DNA from: Erythroxylum novogranatense
Lineage: Eukaryota > Streptophyta > Magnoliopsida > Malpighiales > Erythroxylaceae
Assembly (NCBI GenBank): GCA_029891385.1
Contig: CM057228.1
Location: 67,183,523-67,247,522 of the forward strand
Length of the DNA: 64,000 bases
Direction: 5' to 3'
Below, piece by piece: positions 11,141 through 24,580 of the stretch; the stretch's first letter is position 1, and the number at the start of each line of letters is the position of its first letter. The position numbers and the translations under genes are program-made. Below the pieces are notes generated by a model. The model ran no database searches. It saw nothing but the letters and a program-made list of their open reading frames with translations, and was not told the origin of the DNA.

Positions 11141-13823
11141 CGGATCAAAACCAGTGTAATTTTTTTTCTTATTCATTCTTTTCATCTTAATTTATTGTAT
11201 ACAAATCCAAATCTTCCAATACTTAATTTTCCTCAATTGGAAAATTAATCCTCACAACCAAAATTCAAAACATGCGATTTTTCTTATTCATATCATAACA
11301 CAAAATCATCTTTAACAAAAACCATACGACCAATTCTATCAAAAAATGGGCAGCATAACGACTGCATTTTAACTAACCCAAAACTTGCAAATGGTAAATA
11401 CACTTTTGTATCTCAGCCCAATCACACAATCATCAACTTCCACGGACCTCTCGTCCGGAATCCCAAACACATTCTAATTCAATTCCCATTCATACACATA
11501 TACAAATTCATATTTCATTCAAACCCAAAACCAATTATATTTATAAACCATCACAATTCATATCCCATCATCATGCACATTCATCCATACCCATATATAT
11601 CCAAAACACATTCATAACTCAATTCAATTTATATACAAAACCATTATGCACAATCCATAGCCAATACATTTCCAATTCCATAACTCAAGTTCTTATACAA
11701 TTTCATAATCCAAATACATCATGAACTAAATGCTTGTAATACACTAATGGCATTCCAAGCCATATACCATATCCAATAATCATAAACCAAAGTACACAAA
11801 GCACAATGATTCTAAATTTTTCAAAAACAATCTAAACTTAAAAATAATTCAATAGGAACCCATACAAACGGAAACCCTCATTTTTTTTCACCCGATCTTC
11901 TTCTCATCACCTGTGGATGGGAATGAAGGGGGGGGGTGAGCTTATTGCTCGTGGATAACATGTATAAGTTTATACAATGAACCATAAGCAAAAATCATTT
12001 TCAAGATGTTAGTCATTTATAAACATTTCACAGTAGAAACTCTTCAAAAACTTATTTCTCGATCCTTTTAACCTTTCAAAATATTTATAAAACATTTCCA
12101 AAATCTCACGTTTGCAACTCTCAATTTCTCACTTCTCAAAATTCTCAAAACTTTCACATTTCATGGTCAACTAAAAAAAACATGAATGCATCACGATATA
12201 AAAAAAACACATAACACATCAAAATAGTTTGGGTCGGTCCAAAACAGAATGTACTGCACATTCCAGCATAGCGGTCCTGTGCAGCCGTGAATGGAACGTA
12301 CTACACCTTTCCGCTTAGTGGTCTGGTGTAGCTGTGACTTATGGGAGTCTGAAATCGGAACTCCAGTGCCACTAGCGGGCAGGCGGAAAAAGCCTTAAAA
12401 AAGAGACCAGTGCACTAACTCTACTTAAGGGACCTAACCAAACCCATATAACACATATTCATGCTTGAAAAACAAATTGCCCGAAGGCATATTTCGAAAC
12501 TGAACTTTTCATATCTTCTCATATTCAACATAGTGTCGATCATTCATAATATCACACAATTTACAAACAAAACTCACATAACAATTCTCAATTTTTTCAA
12601 AACAAAAATGCACACTTTATAACATTTCAAAACATTCAACCATATGTCACACTAGTTCACATATTAAATTTTCAATCAAGTAAACATAATGAACTCAACA
12701 AGTATTTCAACTTTATCAAATCATTCCAAAATCAATTGATTCAATCATTTGAAAAACAATAGCTTATAAACATGTTTACTTTCCAAGACATATAATGAGC
12801 TTACAATTCGAAATATAAACACATTACCCACCTCATATCCATGCTTGAAGCTTGATTAGAGCTTCAATTTCTCCAATCCTTTCTTTAATTTGCCCTAACT
12901 CATACCATAAACCCTAATTAAATCAACATCCAAAATTGATCCAATTAAAACATGTAATCTCCAAAATTGAACCTAGAATTCACAAACCCAAACTAATCTT
13001 ATGCCAAATAAACCAAAATCTCACTAAAAACTCAAAGCTCAAAATCGACTCTTAGCACATTCTTCTCCATTTTCGACTTTTGCTTGGCTCATCTTGGAGC
13101 TTTCACCTTCTTCCCTGTTTTTCCCCTTGAATCATCGAAAAACCTTGCTTGAAACTCAAGAAAATTGGAACCCTAACTATTTCTCTCTCTTCTTCCACCG
13201 AAGCACCCCTTTCTCCTTCTTTCTTTCTTTTCTCCCAAATTTCGCGACTTCCTCTTGCCCTACACGACATCCAACTCTCATATACTCTTTAATGTATGCC
13301 AAAAGAAGAAAATACCCTCACTTAAAAGCCTTGAAACCTAACCCTTTAAGTGAACTTCCAAAATCGCCCCTGAAACTTATTTTAATTCAAGCTTACTTTA
13401 GGACAATTTCTAATCATCAATTTGAAGAAATTTGCCAAACCTTCATTCTAGAGAAATGTTTCTCATTGTCTTAATTTCATAACGTCACCAAAATCATTTA
13501 ATTTGGTGCACCACACCAAAAGTTATAGTCCAAACATTTCGGACTATCATTATGCTAACACATTTTTCCTGTGATTTACTTCCATCCGAAGATTGACATT
13601 ATTAATGACTACATTGAAATTCAATTCCTTCAGAAAAATTGTAGCCTTATCTTTCTAGTTTAATCCAAATTAAGAATAACTTTATTTGGATTACTAGAGC
13701 AAAAGTTATGGTCAAAATACTTTTAGATCTTACTAATCCAAGACTGAGCACTAATCCGGACTTCAATTCAGAAATTGAAAGTCTTAGGGGCTAAAAATTG
13801 AAATTTAATTTTTTCATATGACT

Positions 13824-13828
13824 TGTAG
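13824..13828. other. Target site duplication TGTAG (left) of the full-length gypsy element
   Basis: TGTAG immediately precedes the TGTTGGACCC start of the left LTR and is repeated exactly at 24581-24585 after the right LTR. A 5-bp duplication is normal for Ty3/gypsy integration. Confidence 0.9.
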
Positions 13829-16818
13829 TGTTGGACCCCATCTCCGAAGCCCAACATTCGGACCCATCCAGCGTAGAAGACCCACAACCGAACACATATG
13901 CTAATCACAAATATGGAAAAATTTCACTTTATAAAAATTCGGGGTTAGCTCTTGATAAAAATGATCCCTCAGATCTCACGATTCCAACGCAACTAGAATC
14001 GCTCAATTCGGGTTAGGAATGAAGATGTTATGGTTAAAACACTATCTCAAGAAAACAATCAAAAGCGAGCACTACCGACTTGGGTAAGCATTTGAAAATC
14101 TTAAAGGCTTAATCACTGATCGGTCTCTTCATAAAACTTGTAGGTTTATGCCTCTAGTTTAATTTAAAACAAGAATCGCTTTGATCGGAGCTCTATAGCT
14201 CAAGATATTTTAAAATTCTGAAGCATAGTCAGCCCTTATCAATTGATCGCCATGCTTCGCTTCAAACCACCATTTTCAATTTGAAAAAATCTGATAAGTC
14301 CAGTGTAGAAAGGTAGAAAAATCTTTTAGAATTCCAATGCTTCGAGAATGAGGTCGATCGGAGGTCATGCAAAAAGTTATGGCCAAAAGAAGGAAGAGGG
14401 TCGAAGATGTAAAGCAGACGATAAAATGAGACGAAGATGACGTCATCCTTAGCAAAAAATCAGGCGGAGATGATGTCATCCTCAAGAAAATCAGACGGAG
14501 ATGAGCAGTAACATCGTCTGATTTTTGCTCTGATAATATCGTCTGGTTTTTGCTACTGATGCATCGTCCGGTTTTTGCTCACGATGCATCGTCTGGTTTT
14601 GCTACGAAGGCATCGTCGGTTTTTCTTACGATGCATCGTCTGGTTTTTGCTACTGATTGCATCGTCTGGTTTTGCTCTGGTGCAGCTCCACTTGCAAAGG
14701 TCATAACTTTCCATTCGAACTCCAAATTTAACAAAATTAGTGTCTATTTCATAGAGAAAGAAAGATCTACATTTTCATGAAGATCACTGACCCAAATTCC
14801 AACTCTATAAGTGGTCAAAATGGTCACAAAGGTTCTGTCTAAAAATCATCATTTGACAAAGACCTACATTTAATTCTAACCACTCACACCTACCATTTTA
14901 ATCCCTCATAAATAGCTTATAAACATCTTAGAAGAACCCTACAGCTCGCTTATCACTCTCAAGGAGTCATAAAGCTCCCATACAATCCTCTAACAACACG
15001 AAATATCGAAAATGCAACATACCGAATTTACAAAACTTTTACAACTCCTAACCTTGAAAATTTTCCAGCAAGCTCTTTCAAGGCAAAACCCAGCAGACAC
15101 CCAGAAATCTCCAAACTTAAAAAATGGTACACATGCTTCACACATAGGTCACAAATCAACAAAACATATAATGAAGAGAGTACTAGAGCTCTCATTCTCT
15201 TTTCCAATCATAAGAAAGATTCATGCATAGCTTTGGTTACATATTGGCATATTCATCAAAATCAAGTACAAAACACAAAAGATGAGATGCTCAATGATCA
15301 ATATGCTTACAAAGCTATTCCAAAGCTAGTTATTAACTTAATACAAAAGTTCCTAAGTTCTGGAGTGATGTCGATGCCTTGCAAGGTTCAACTCTCAACT
15401 TGAATTTTCACCTGAGGAGGGAGAATGGGGTGAGCTAACACGGCTCAGTGGCTAACAAATTTATAGCCATCACATAATGAGCCACACACACACAATTAAT
15501 AATCCAAAGAATTAGCAATTTACATAATAGGTTGAAAACTCAACTTTATCACCTAACTCACAATTTACTCAACTCATCACACAAGGCATAACATAGAATC
15601 ATCTTGCAACTAACACCCATCTTATGCATCATAAACACTTATAAATGATGAAATGCACACAATTGGCTCGAGAGTTCCATAGACACGACGGAAACCGAAG
15701 TTTACCGTAATCACGACGAGTCCATTTTCGGATCTCGTAGCCTAAAGCGGCAAGGGGAGAAGGCTAATGGGGGTCAACGTGCACGTGACTTCACAAAGGG
15801 GTTCTCTCTCGCCCAAACACAATCAATATGCTCACATATCAAAACACAAGATTCACATTTTACGCTTATCGCACTCTTTCAAAGCATCAAAGTTCCATTC
15901 TTTCCTCTCAAAACACAAAATTTCATTTCCAATATGCACATAGTATAACAAGATAGCACACATAGGGCTTTGCCCATTACACAATAACTATAAAGATGTT
16001 ACCCACCTATCATCGGAAATCCGGATTCACGATTGCTCTTCCTCTCTCTATTGAGTGAGGTTTCCTTGGTTCCCTTCAATAAAACACATTTCGAAACTCA
16101 TTGGAAAAGTCGAAACATTCAAGAATCGATAAATCGATAACGAAGTCTTAAACCTAACCTACCCATAGCCCATTTAAGCTAAAACAACCAACCCTAGCTT
16201 CGGAATCACAAAACCACTCATCTCTTCTTTCTTTCTTCATTCCTACACAAACCCTAACCTTCATTTCATCCCATTTCTTGAATCTAACTCAAAGGAAGAT
16301 AGATACTTACCTTAAGCTCTTGATTTCTCTTCTTTTTCTCCTTCTTTATTCTTCTCCACAAGCCTCCCACGATTTTCTCTCTTCCTTTCTTCCTTGGCTA
16401 GCTCACGTTTTCCTTCTCTTCTCCTCTCCTTTCGATTCTACGACACTCTCTTCTCCTCCTCTTCCTTTAACTCTTCTTTAATTCCTTTAATTCATCCTAC
16501 ACCAAAACTACATAGTTTTGGCTTTCCCCTACATAAAGGCTTTTGGGCCCCACCTCCCAAGGCCTACTTCCACCAAACCCACTTATTATTAATCCTCCTT
16601 CTACTTAATCCATTTACCTAAGCCCATACTTTCCAATATTAAGCCCAAGTTTTCATTTAATTTCTAACTTCTAATTTCCAAGCCCAACATAAAAATATTT
16701 ACATAAACACATAATTAAATCAATTAAGACAAAATAAAATAATTAACGAATAAATCCATAAATAAATAATTAATTAATTCAAATAAAATAAAAATAAAAA
16801 AAAATTCGGGGGCCAACA
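13829..16818 (-). repeat. 3' LTR of the full-length gypsy element, 2990 bp
   Basis: It runs from TGTTGGACCC to GGGGGCCAACA on the plus strand, so on the coding (minus) strand it begins TGTTGGCCCCC and ends GGGTCCAACA. The copy at 21621-24580 is colinear throughout with scattered substitutions and many short indels, so the pair is clearly the two LTRs of one insertion. It contains the tandem/inverted motif array at 14410-14690. The pyrimidine-rich polypurine-tract complement follows at 16819. Confidence 0.92.
14410..14690. repeat. Tandem array of about seven GCATCGTCTGGTTTTTGCT units with inverted arms
   Basis: From about 14510 to 14690 a unit of about 25 bp, GCATCGTCTGGTTTTTGCTAC, repeats about seven times. 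Just before it (14415-14508) two units occur in the opposite orientation (AGCAAAAAATCAGGCGGAG and relatives), so the region can fold into a hairpin. The other LTR of the element carries the same structure at 22195-22445 with about six forward units. Confidence 0.8.
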
Positions 16819-16833
16819 ATTCTCCCCTCCTAA
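16819..16833 (-). other. Polypurine tract of the full-length gypsy element
   Basis: On the minus strand AGGAGGGGAGAAT directly precedes the 3' LTR start (TGTTGGCC). It matches the purine tract of the gypsy element at 469-482. Position and composition are seen; the role is known from the family. Confidence 0.75.
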
Positions 16834-17075
16834 TAGAATTTCGTCCTCGAAATTCTTACCGAGTCCATGAAGAGGTAGGGATACTTCTCCTCATGGCTTC
16901 CAAGGGTTCCCAGTAGCCTCCTCATTTGAATGGTTCCTCCACAAGACCTTAACCACTTCACAATCTTATTCCTTAGCACTTTTCCTTTGAATCTAAGATC
17001 TCCTTGGTTGCTCCTCATAACTCAAATCCTCTCTCAACTGAACTTCAAGGTTGAACTATATCTGAAGGATCCGAC

Positions 17076-18580
17076 CTATATCTCCTCAAAGATCGACACA
17101 TGGAATACATTATGAATCTTAGACAACTCCGATGGCAAATCTAACTTATAAGCCAAAGGCCCAATCCTCTCAATGATCTCAGATGGGCCTATATACCTCG
17201 GGCTAAGCTTACCTTTCTTACCAAACCTCAAAACGCCTTTCCATGGAGAAGCTCTAAGAAACACCTTCTCACCCACTTTAAATTCCATCTCTTTCCTATG
17301 GGCATCCGAATAGCTCTTCATCCGATCTTGAGTGCCTTAAGCCTCTGTTTCACTAGCTTTATCTTATCAAGCGTGACCTGCACTAACTCAGCCCCACAAA
17401 CTTTCTTTCACCTTCCTCATCCCAACATATAGGAGTTTTACATCTCCTACCATACAAGGCTTCATAAGGCGCCATCCAATTCCAGTGATAGGAATTGTTG
17501 TGGCGAATTCAATCAAAGGTAGGTGATCATCCCACGAACCTTTGAAATCCAAAACACAAGCCCTCAAGATTGCCTCCAAAGTCCGAATGGTCCTCTCCGA
17601 TCGTCCATCGGTCTCATGGATGGAAAGTCAGTACTAAAATGCAATCGAGTCCCCAAAGCCTCCCGCAAACTCTCCCAAAATCTGGAGGTAAACCTAGGAT
17701 CCCTATCGACACTATCGAACTCGGAATCCCATGAAGTCGATCACCTCATCCACATACTTCTTAGCCAAAATATTCAAAGAATCATAGAAGAATCGGCAAG
17801 AAGTGAGTGACTTAGTCAACCTATCCACAATCACCCATATAGCGTCATGCTTGGCTAGATCTCAAAGAATCCCATCGAAAATCCATAGTTATCTTTTCCC
17901 ATTTCCACTCCGGAATAGGCAAGGATTAAGCTTGCTGAAGGTGCTGGTGTTCACTTTAACTCACGGCATACCAAACATCTTTTAGCATACTCGCTACATC
18001 TTTCCTCATTCCTTTCCACCGAAATGCTCTTTCAAATTCGATACATCTTAGAACTCCCCGGATGCATCAGATAAGGAACATTATCGCCTCATCAAGAATT
18101 TCATCCTCAACTCTAACTTGCCTTAACACACAATCTACTACCCACAACCATCAATCCATCTTCCTTTACCTCTACATTAGACGGCTTTCCATTCTTTATC
18201 TCTTCCCTAAGCTTACTCAAGTACTCATCCCGATCCCGAAATTCCTTGATCTTCTCCTTCAAAGACCGGCCTCACCCGAAACTTGCCAAAATACACTCAG
18301 CCCATCTTGCCTCAACATCACATTAAGTCCGCTAAATCCTTCAAAGAAAGGAAGGTACTTGTCTCCACATGTGCCATGGTGGACTTTCTACTCAATGCAT
18401 CACTACAACATTAGCTTTCCCGGATGGTAGTCTATCACCAAGTCATAATCTTTTAGCAACTCTAACCATCGCCTCGCCTCAAATTCAGCTCTTTTGGGTC
18501 AACAAGTATTTAAGGCTCTTATGATCGTAAATATCCTAGTGGTAACTCCATACAGATAATGTCTCCAAATCTTCAATGCA
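17076..18580 (-). pseudogene. Gypsy integrase region, frameshifted
   Basis: Minus-strand frames encode the C-terminal half of a Ty3/gypsy integrase in pieces. At 17388-17579 there is an [20 protein letters not shown] segment, which in the family sits around the catalytic core end. At 17076-17321 there is the post-core region (GEKVFLRASPWKGVLRFGKK, then LSPRYIGPSEI and HNVFHVS). Between 17600 and 18580 the frame is broken repeatedly and only scattered similarity remains. No chromodomain could be made out. The integrase lies last in pol, next to the 3' LTR, which is the normal gypsy gene order. Confidence 0.8.
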
Positions 18581-18584
18581 AAGA

Positions 18585-19420
18585 TTATAGCGACCAACCC
18601 AAGTCATGGATCGAATAGTTCATCTCATAAGGCTTCAACCGCCTAGAGGCATAAGCAATCACTTTCTCTCCTTGCATCAATACACACCCTAAACCCTTCC
18701 TGGAGGCATCACTGTACACAATGTACCCATCATTACCAGAAGGCAATGTCAGAATCGGTGCGGTGGTAAGCCGCTTCTTCAACTCCTCGAAACTACCCTG
18801 GCACTCCTCAGTCCATTCAAATTTTTGATTCTTTCTTGTCAACTTGGAAAGTGGAGCAGCTATCAAGGAAAAGGCCTCCACAAACCTCCTGTAATATCCA
18901 GCTAATCCCAAGAAACTTCTCACTTCAGCTACATTCTTTGGCGCTTCCCATTTAACCACAGCTTCTATCTTTTGCGGATCCACATGCACTCCTTGCTCAG
19001 AGATCACATGCCCCAAAAATACCACTTCCCTTAGCCAAAATTCACATTTATCGAATTTGGCATACATCTCATTCTTCCTCAATGTCTCCAAGGCAACCAT
19101 CAAATGATCCTCATGCTCCTCATCACTCTTAGAATAGACCAATATATCATCAATGAAGACGATGATAAATTGATCTAAGAAGGACCTGAAGACTCTATTC
19201 ATCAAATCCATAAAGACTGCAGGAGCATTCGTTAACCCAAAGGCATAACCAAAAACTCAAAGTGGCCATACCTCGTCCTAAAAGCGGTCTTTGACACATC
19301 GGTCTCTTAATCCTCAATCGATGATAACCCGACCTCAAGTCTATCTTGAAAAGACTCTCGCCTTGCAACTGATCAAACAAATCATCTATGCTGGAGGCGG
19401 ATATACATTCTTAACAATGG
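18585..19420 (-). pseudogene. Gypsy reverse transcriptase and RNase H, frameshifted
   Basis: The frame at 18585-19211 holds the RT palm with the catalytic [10 protein letters not shown] motif, then thumb ([17 protein letters not shown]) and connection ([19 protein letters not shown]), and then the RNase H start [15 protein letters not shown]. The upstream palm motif DLRSGYHRLRIK lies at 19195-19380 in another frame, so at least one indel separates the two RT halves. In intact relatives these are one polyprotein. Several indels fall at CAG or CTG sites, so some frameshifts may not be real (see findings). Confidence 0.88.
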
Positions 19421-19643
19421 CATGATTCAACTTCCTATAATCCACACACATCCGCAACGACCCATCTTTCTTCTTCACAAAAGAACCGAGCTCCCAAGGC
19501 GAAGAACTTCGGTCTAACATAACCCTTCTCTAAAAGATCCTCCAATCGCTCCTTAAGCTCCTTCAATTCTGCCGAGCCATCCGATAAGGCGGAATTGAGA
19601 TCGATCTTGATGCTGAATGAAGCTCAATGGAAACTCAATTTCC

Positions 19644-20180
19644 CTAGGAGGAGGTAGTCTGGCAATTCCTCGGGAAAGACATCCGGAATTTCACGACTCT
19701 GGAATGTCTTCCAACCTCCTCTATCGCCTCCATATCTAGCACATAAGCCAAAAAGGCCTCACACCCCTTGCTCATCATTCTCTCTGCCATCATAGTTGAA
19801 ATAACCCGAGGTGGACTGACTTTTCTATCTCCCATGAGTATCACTTTCCTGCTATCCTCTAGCTCAAACTCCACTGTCTTCTGTTTACAATCTAAAGTAA
19901 CATGATACCTCTCTAATGTGTCCATACCTAGGATCACATCCAATCCTCCCATCTTCAAAGGCATCAGATCCACCACCAATTTTCCTCCACTAATCTCTAT
20001 ATACTTGACTGATAATAATATATTGGCCGATTGGAGTACTCACCATCAGCGGAGTATCCAATGGGCTCAAACTCCTCCTAGAAATAGTCCTACCCGAAGA
20101 CACAAAGGAATGGGTAGAACCTGAGTCAATCATAGCAAGCACATAATCATCAAACAGTTTAACCATACCATTACAACTTC
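19644..20180 (-). pseudogene. Gypsy aspartic protease region
   Basis: Two minus-strand frames cover a retropepsin-like domain. The active-site motif DSGSTHSF is at about 20110-20135 (VLAMIDSGSTHSFVS), and the downstream LDVILGMDTLERYHV is at 19900-19950. They are in different frames, split near 19980. The domain sits between the zinc knuckle (about 20350-20400) and RT, as expected. DSG in place of DTG is common in gypsy elements. Confidence 0.82.
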
Positions 20181-20344
20181 GGCGCGGTCTCGCCTCCTCT
20201 CGAGTCATGGCAAACACTGGCCGAACTTGCCCTCTGGATCTGCTCCGGAGGATAAGCTCTCTTAGGACCTCCAGAGCTACCCACTTCATCACCGCTTTCG
20301 AGCCATCGCCTCTGTCCTTCAGAGGGTCAGATCGAGATCCTCTC

Positions 20345-21290
20345 TCTGTCCGGCTTGGGACAAAACTTAGCGATATGCCCTTCCGCCACAATTGAAGCAT
20401 GCTCCGTCAATCTGCGACATTCTCCTCTATGGAGATATCCACAGTGCTCACACTTAGGAAGGGTGGTCTCTCCCATCTCCTTTTCTATCGCCGCCCACCG
20501 CTGAGACTTGGTGGGAAACGGAAGAAGTCCTCATCGGTCAGGCCGGCCCCACCGTACTCCTCTCCTCGATCTGACAGAAAGGCTCTAGCACTTCTCTCTG
20601 CATAAGTACCACTTCCCTCCCGAATCGCTCTCTTCCCTTCCTCTTCCCGTTAATTACACTCTTGATGTTCTCGAGGTTCTCAACCTCGGCGTTGCTTCAA
20701 CCAAGCTCACGCAAGTCACGAGTTTCAGACTATCACCTTCTCTCGATAGCAGTGCAAACCCGACTCAAATCGACGGCACTTAGCAGCCTCACTCGGCCTC
20801 ATCTCTCGCAAAGATATCTAGCCAACTGTGTGAACCAACGCAGATTCATCGACCGTCATCTCCCTCAGGTAAGGCTTAGGAACTCCCTCGCTTCGCTAAA
20901 TGTACACTTCAGACAGATACTTCTTTTCAAGACAGTCAGAAGTCTCCCATGTCAATCCCATTTGGTCTCAATCGACTCGCACAGCCTCAGTCCAAAGGCA
21001 AAGCATCACCCAAGCGATGGCAAGATAGACTACCCTCTCATCATCCTCGACTCCATCCGATCCAAAGACTTTCTCGCCTTCCTCAACCGGTCTCGGCTTC
21101 CTGGATCCGTGGTCCCGTGGAAGTCCACCATCTGCATTTCCTTAGCTTATCAAACTGTCTTCCCTCTTAGCTGGGTCGAACAGAAGCTTTGTGGCATTTG
21201 CCCCATAGCTTTGAACAAAAGCTTGGGTAAATGCAGAACGACTGGGTCTAACGTAGGCACTTGCTCAGATAGACTAGGTGATCACTGAGT
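20345..21290 (-). pseudogene. Gypsy gag, heavily frameshifted
   Basis: Minus-strand similarity to plant gypsy gag survives in short pieces: an EKVFGSDGVEDDERVVY-like segment near 21000-21080, EMTVDE near 20850, and RPSEAAKCRRFESGL near 20770. A zinc knuckle beginning CFNCG lies at about 20360-20400, with its second half shifted by one base. No single frame is open, and long plus-strand frames here are antisense noise. Upstream sequence to the primer-binding site (21290-21605) is leader with no clear coding. Confidence 0.65.
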
Positions 21291-21605
21291 CGTGAACGAA
21301 GAGGCTCACTACCCCGCCCTGAGGGGCCTCGCCACTCACAGGGCTACAGACTCATCCGTGCTCTCCTCTCTCGGCGGAGAGTCAGTGCAATTGAACCTTG
21401 CAAAACTCCTCGTGTCCTTTGATGAGGTGGCATCGTACTCTTCAATGAAAATACTAGTGATTAGCTACAATTCGTTTTAAGCTTAGTTCCTATATGTATG
21501 CATGATATGCATGTCACGTAATGCAAACAATCAATTCATAAAATAAACATTTAATCACATACAATGTTCCCTACTATACATTTTAAGCCTAGGAGTAAGC
21601 CTAAG

Positions 21606-21617
21606 CTCGATACCAAA
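21606..21617 (-). other. Primer-binding site of the full-length gypsy element, one base short
   Basis: The minus strand reads TTTGGTATCGAGC close to the LTR end. The standard site is TGGTATCAGAGC, so the A of CAG is missing. This is one of many CAG-to-CG differences in the window and could be real or a sequencing artefact. Confidence 0.75.
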
Positions 21618-21620
21618 CAA

Positions 21621-24580
21621 TGTTGGACCCGTCTCCAAGCCCAACATTCGGACCCATCCAAATAGAAGACCCACAACCGAACACATATGCTAATCACAAA
21701 TATGGAAAAATTTCACTTTATAAAATTTGGGGTTAGCTCTTGATAAAATGATCCTCGGATCTCACGATTCCAACGCAACTGGAATCGCTCAATTCGAGTT
21801 AGGAATGAAGATGTTATGGTTAAAACACTATCTCAAGAAAACAATCAAAGCGAGCACTACCGACTTGGGTAAGCATTTGAAAATCTTAAAGGCTTAATCA
21901 CTGATCTGTCTCTTCATAAAACTTGTAGGTTTATGCCTCTAGTTTAATTTAAAACAAGAATCGCTTTGATCGAGCTCTATAGCTCAAGATATTTTAAAAT
22001 TCTGAAGCATAGTCGTACTTATCAATCGATCGCCATGCTTCGCTTCAAACCACCATTTTCAATTTGAAAGAAAATCTGATAAGTCCAGTGTAGAAAGGTA
22101 AAAAATCTTTTAGAATTCCAATGCTTCGAGAATGAGGTCGATCGGAGGTCTGTGCAAAAGTTATGGCCAAAAGAAGGAAGAGGGTCGTAAGACAAAAGCA
22201 TGACGATAAAATGAGACGAAGATGACGTCATCCTTAGCAAAAAATCAAACGGAGATGATGTCATCCTCAGCAAAAATCAGACGGAGATGAACAGTAACAT
22301 CGTCTGATTTTTGCTACAGTAACATCGTCTGGTTTTTGCTAAAGTGCATCGTCTGGTTTTGCTACAAAGGCATCGTGCGGTTTTTCTTCTGAAGGCATCG
22401 TCGGTTTTTGCTTTCTGGCATCGTCGGTTTTTGCTACTGAAGGCAGCTCCACTTGCAAAGGTCATAACTTTCCATTCTGAACTCCAAATTTAACAAAATT
22501 GGTGTCTATTTCATAGAGAAAAGAAAGATCTACATTTTTCATGAAGATCACTGACCCAAATTCCAACTCTATAAGGGTCAAAAATGGTCACAAAGGTTCT
22601 GTCTAAAAATCATCATTTGACAGCACCTACATTTAATTCTAACCACTCACACCTACCATTTTAATCCCTCATAAATAGCTTATAAACATCTTAGAAGAAC
22701 CCTACAGCTCGCCTATCACTCTCAAGGAGTCATAAAGCTCCCATACAATCCTCTAACAACACAAAATATCAGAAAATGCAACATACCGAATTTACAAAAC
22801 TTTTACAACTCCTAACCTTGAAAATTTTCCAGAAGCTCTTTCAAGGCAAAAACCAAGCAGACACCCAATGTAAATCTCCAAACTTAAAAGAATGGTACAC
22901 ATGCTTCACACATAGGTCACAAATCAACAAAACATATAATGAAGAGAGTACTAGAGCTCTCATTCTCTTTCCAATCATAAGAAAGATTCATGCATAGCTT
23001 TGGTTACATATTGGCATATTCATCAAAATCAAGTACAAAACACAAAAGATGAGATGCTCAATGATCAATATGCTTACAAAGCTATTCCAAAAGCTAGTTA
23101 TTAACTTAATACAAAAGTTCCTAAGTTCTTGGAGTGATGTCGATGCCTTGCAAGGTTCAACTCTCAACTTGAATTTTCACCTGAGGAGGGAGAATGGGGT
23201 GAGCTAACACGGCTCAGTGGCTAACAAATTTATAGCCATCACATAATGAGCCACACACACACAATTAATAATCCAAAGCATTAGCAATTTACATAATAGG
23301 TTGAAAACTCAACTTTATCACCTAACTCACAATTTACTCAACTCATCACACAAGGCATAACATAGAATCATCTTGCAACTAACACCCATCTTATGCATCA
23401 TAAACACTTATAAATGATGAAATGCACACAATTGGCTCGAGAGTTCCATAGACACGACGGAAACCGAAGTTTACCGTAATCACGACGAGTCCATTTTTCG
23501 GATCTCGTAAGCCTAAAGCAGGCAGCCGAGAGAAGGCTAATGGGGGTCAACGTGCACGTGACTTCACAAAGGGGTTCTCTCTCGCCCAAACACAATCAAT
23601 ATGCTCACATATCAAAACACAAGATTCACATTTTACGCTTATCGCACTCTTTCAAAGCATCAAAGTTCCATTCTTTCCTCTCAAAACACAAAATTTCATT
23701 TTCAATATGCACATAGTATAACAAGATAGCACACATAGGGCTTTGCCCATTACACAATAACTATAAAGATGTTACCCACCTATCATCGAAAATCCGGATT
23801 CACGATTGCTCTTTCTCTCTCTCGAGTGAGGTTTCCTTGGTTCCTTCAATAAAACACATTTCAAACTCATTGGAAAAGTCGAACATTCAAGAATCGATAA
23901 ATCGATAACGAAGTCTTAAACCTAACCTACCCATAGCCCATTTAAGCTAAAACAACCAACCCTAGCTTCGAATCACAAAACCACTCATCTCTTCTTTCTT
24001 TCTTCATTCCTACACAAACCCTAACCTTCATTTCATCCCATTTCTTGAATCTAACTCAAAGGAAGATAGATACTTACCTTAAGCTCTTGATTTCTCTTCT
24101 TTTTCTCCTTCTTTATTCTTCTCCACAAGCCTCCCACGATTTTCTCTCTTCCTTTCTTCCTTGGCTAGCTCACGTTTTCCTTCTCTTCTCCTCTCCTTTC
24201 GATTCTACGACACTCTCTCTTCTCCTCCTCTTCCTTTAACTCTTCTTTAATTCCTTTAATTCATCCTACACCAAAACTACATAGTTTTGGCTTTCCCCTT
24301 ACATAAAGGCTTTTGGGCCTCCACCTCCCAAGGCCTACTTCCACCAAACCCACTTATTATTAATCCTCCTTCTACTTAATCCATTTACCTAAGCCCATAC
24401 TTTCCAATATTAAGCCCAAGCTTTCATTTAATTTCTAACTTCTAATTTCCAAGCCCAACATAAAAATATTTACATAAACACATAATTAAATCAATTAAGA
24501 CAAAATAAAATAATTAACGAATAAATCCATAAATAAATAATTAATTAATTCAAATAAAAAAAATTTTTTGGGGCCCAACA
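21621..24580 (-). repeat. 5' LTR of the full-length gypsy element, 2960 bp
   Basis: Partner of 13829-16818, starting TGTTGGACCC and ending GGGGCCCAACA on the plus strand. The motif array is at 22195-22445. Differences between the two LTRs are mostly 1-3-bp indels plus a smaller number of substitutions, an unusual balance. The TSD TGTAG follows at 24581. Confidence 0.92.

Larger units (their letters stand above)
10676..13828 (-). repeat. LTR-like retrotransposon DNA, left part, nested in the TAA tract
   Basis: A TG start (TGAGACCCAATCC) follows the TAA tract at 10676, and GGGGTCCAACA ends the matching right part at 26242, adjoining TAA repeats again. Short similarities in the same order link it to the gypsy LTR at 13829-16818, for example the GGGAATGAAGG..GGGTGAGCTTA region near 11910 and the CT-rich tract at 13190-13270. 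No coding domain is recognised. It is best read as a solo LTR or rearranged LTR pieces of a related gypsy family. The left boundary is weak: the candidate TSDs, AATAT and AATAA, differ by one base within a microsatellite. Confidence 0.45.

Noticed and set aside
20662..21288. A 208-codon plus-strand open frame
   Set aside because: It is antisense to the broken gypsy gag on the minus strand, where gag similarity is visible. It has no recognisable domain of its own.
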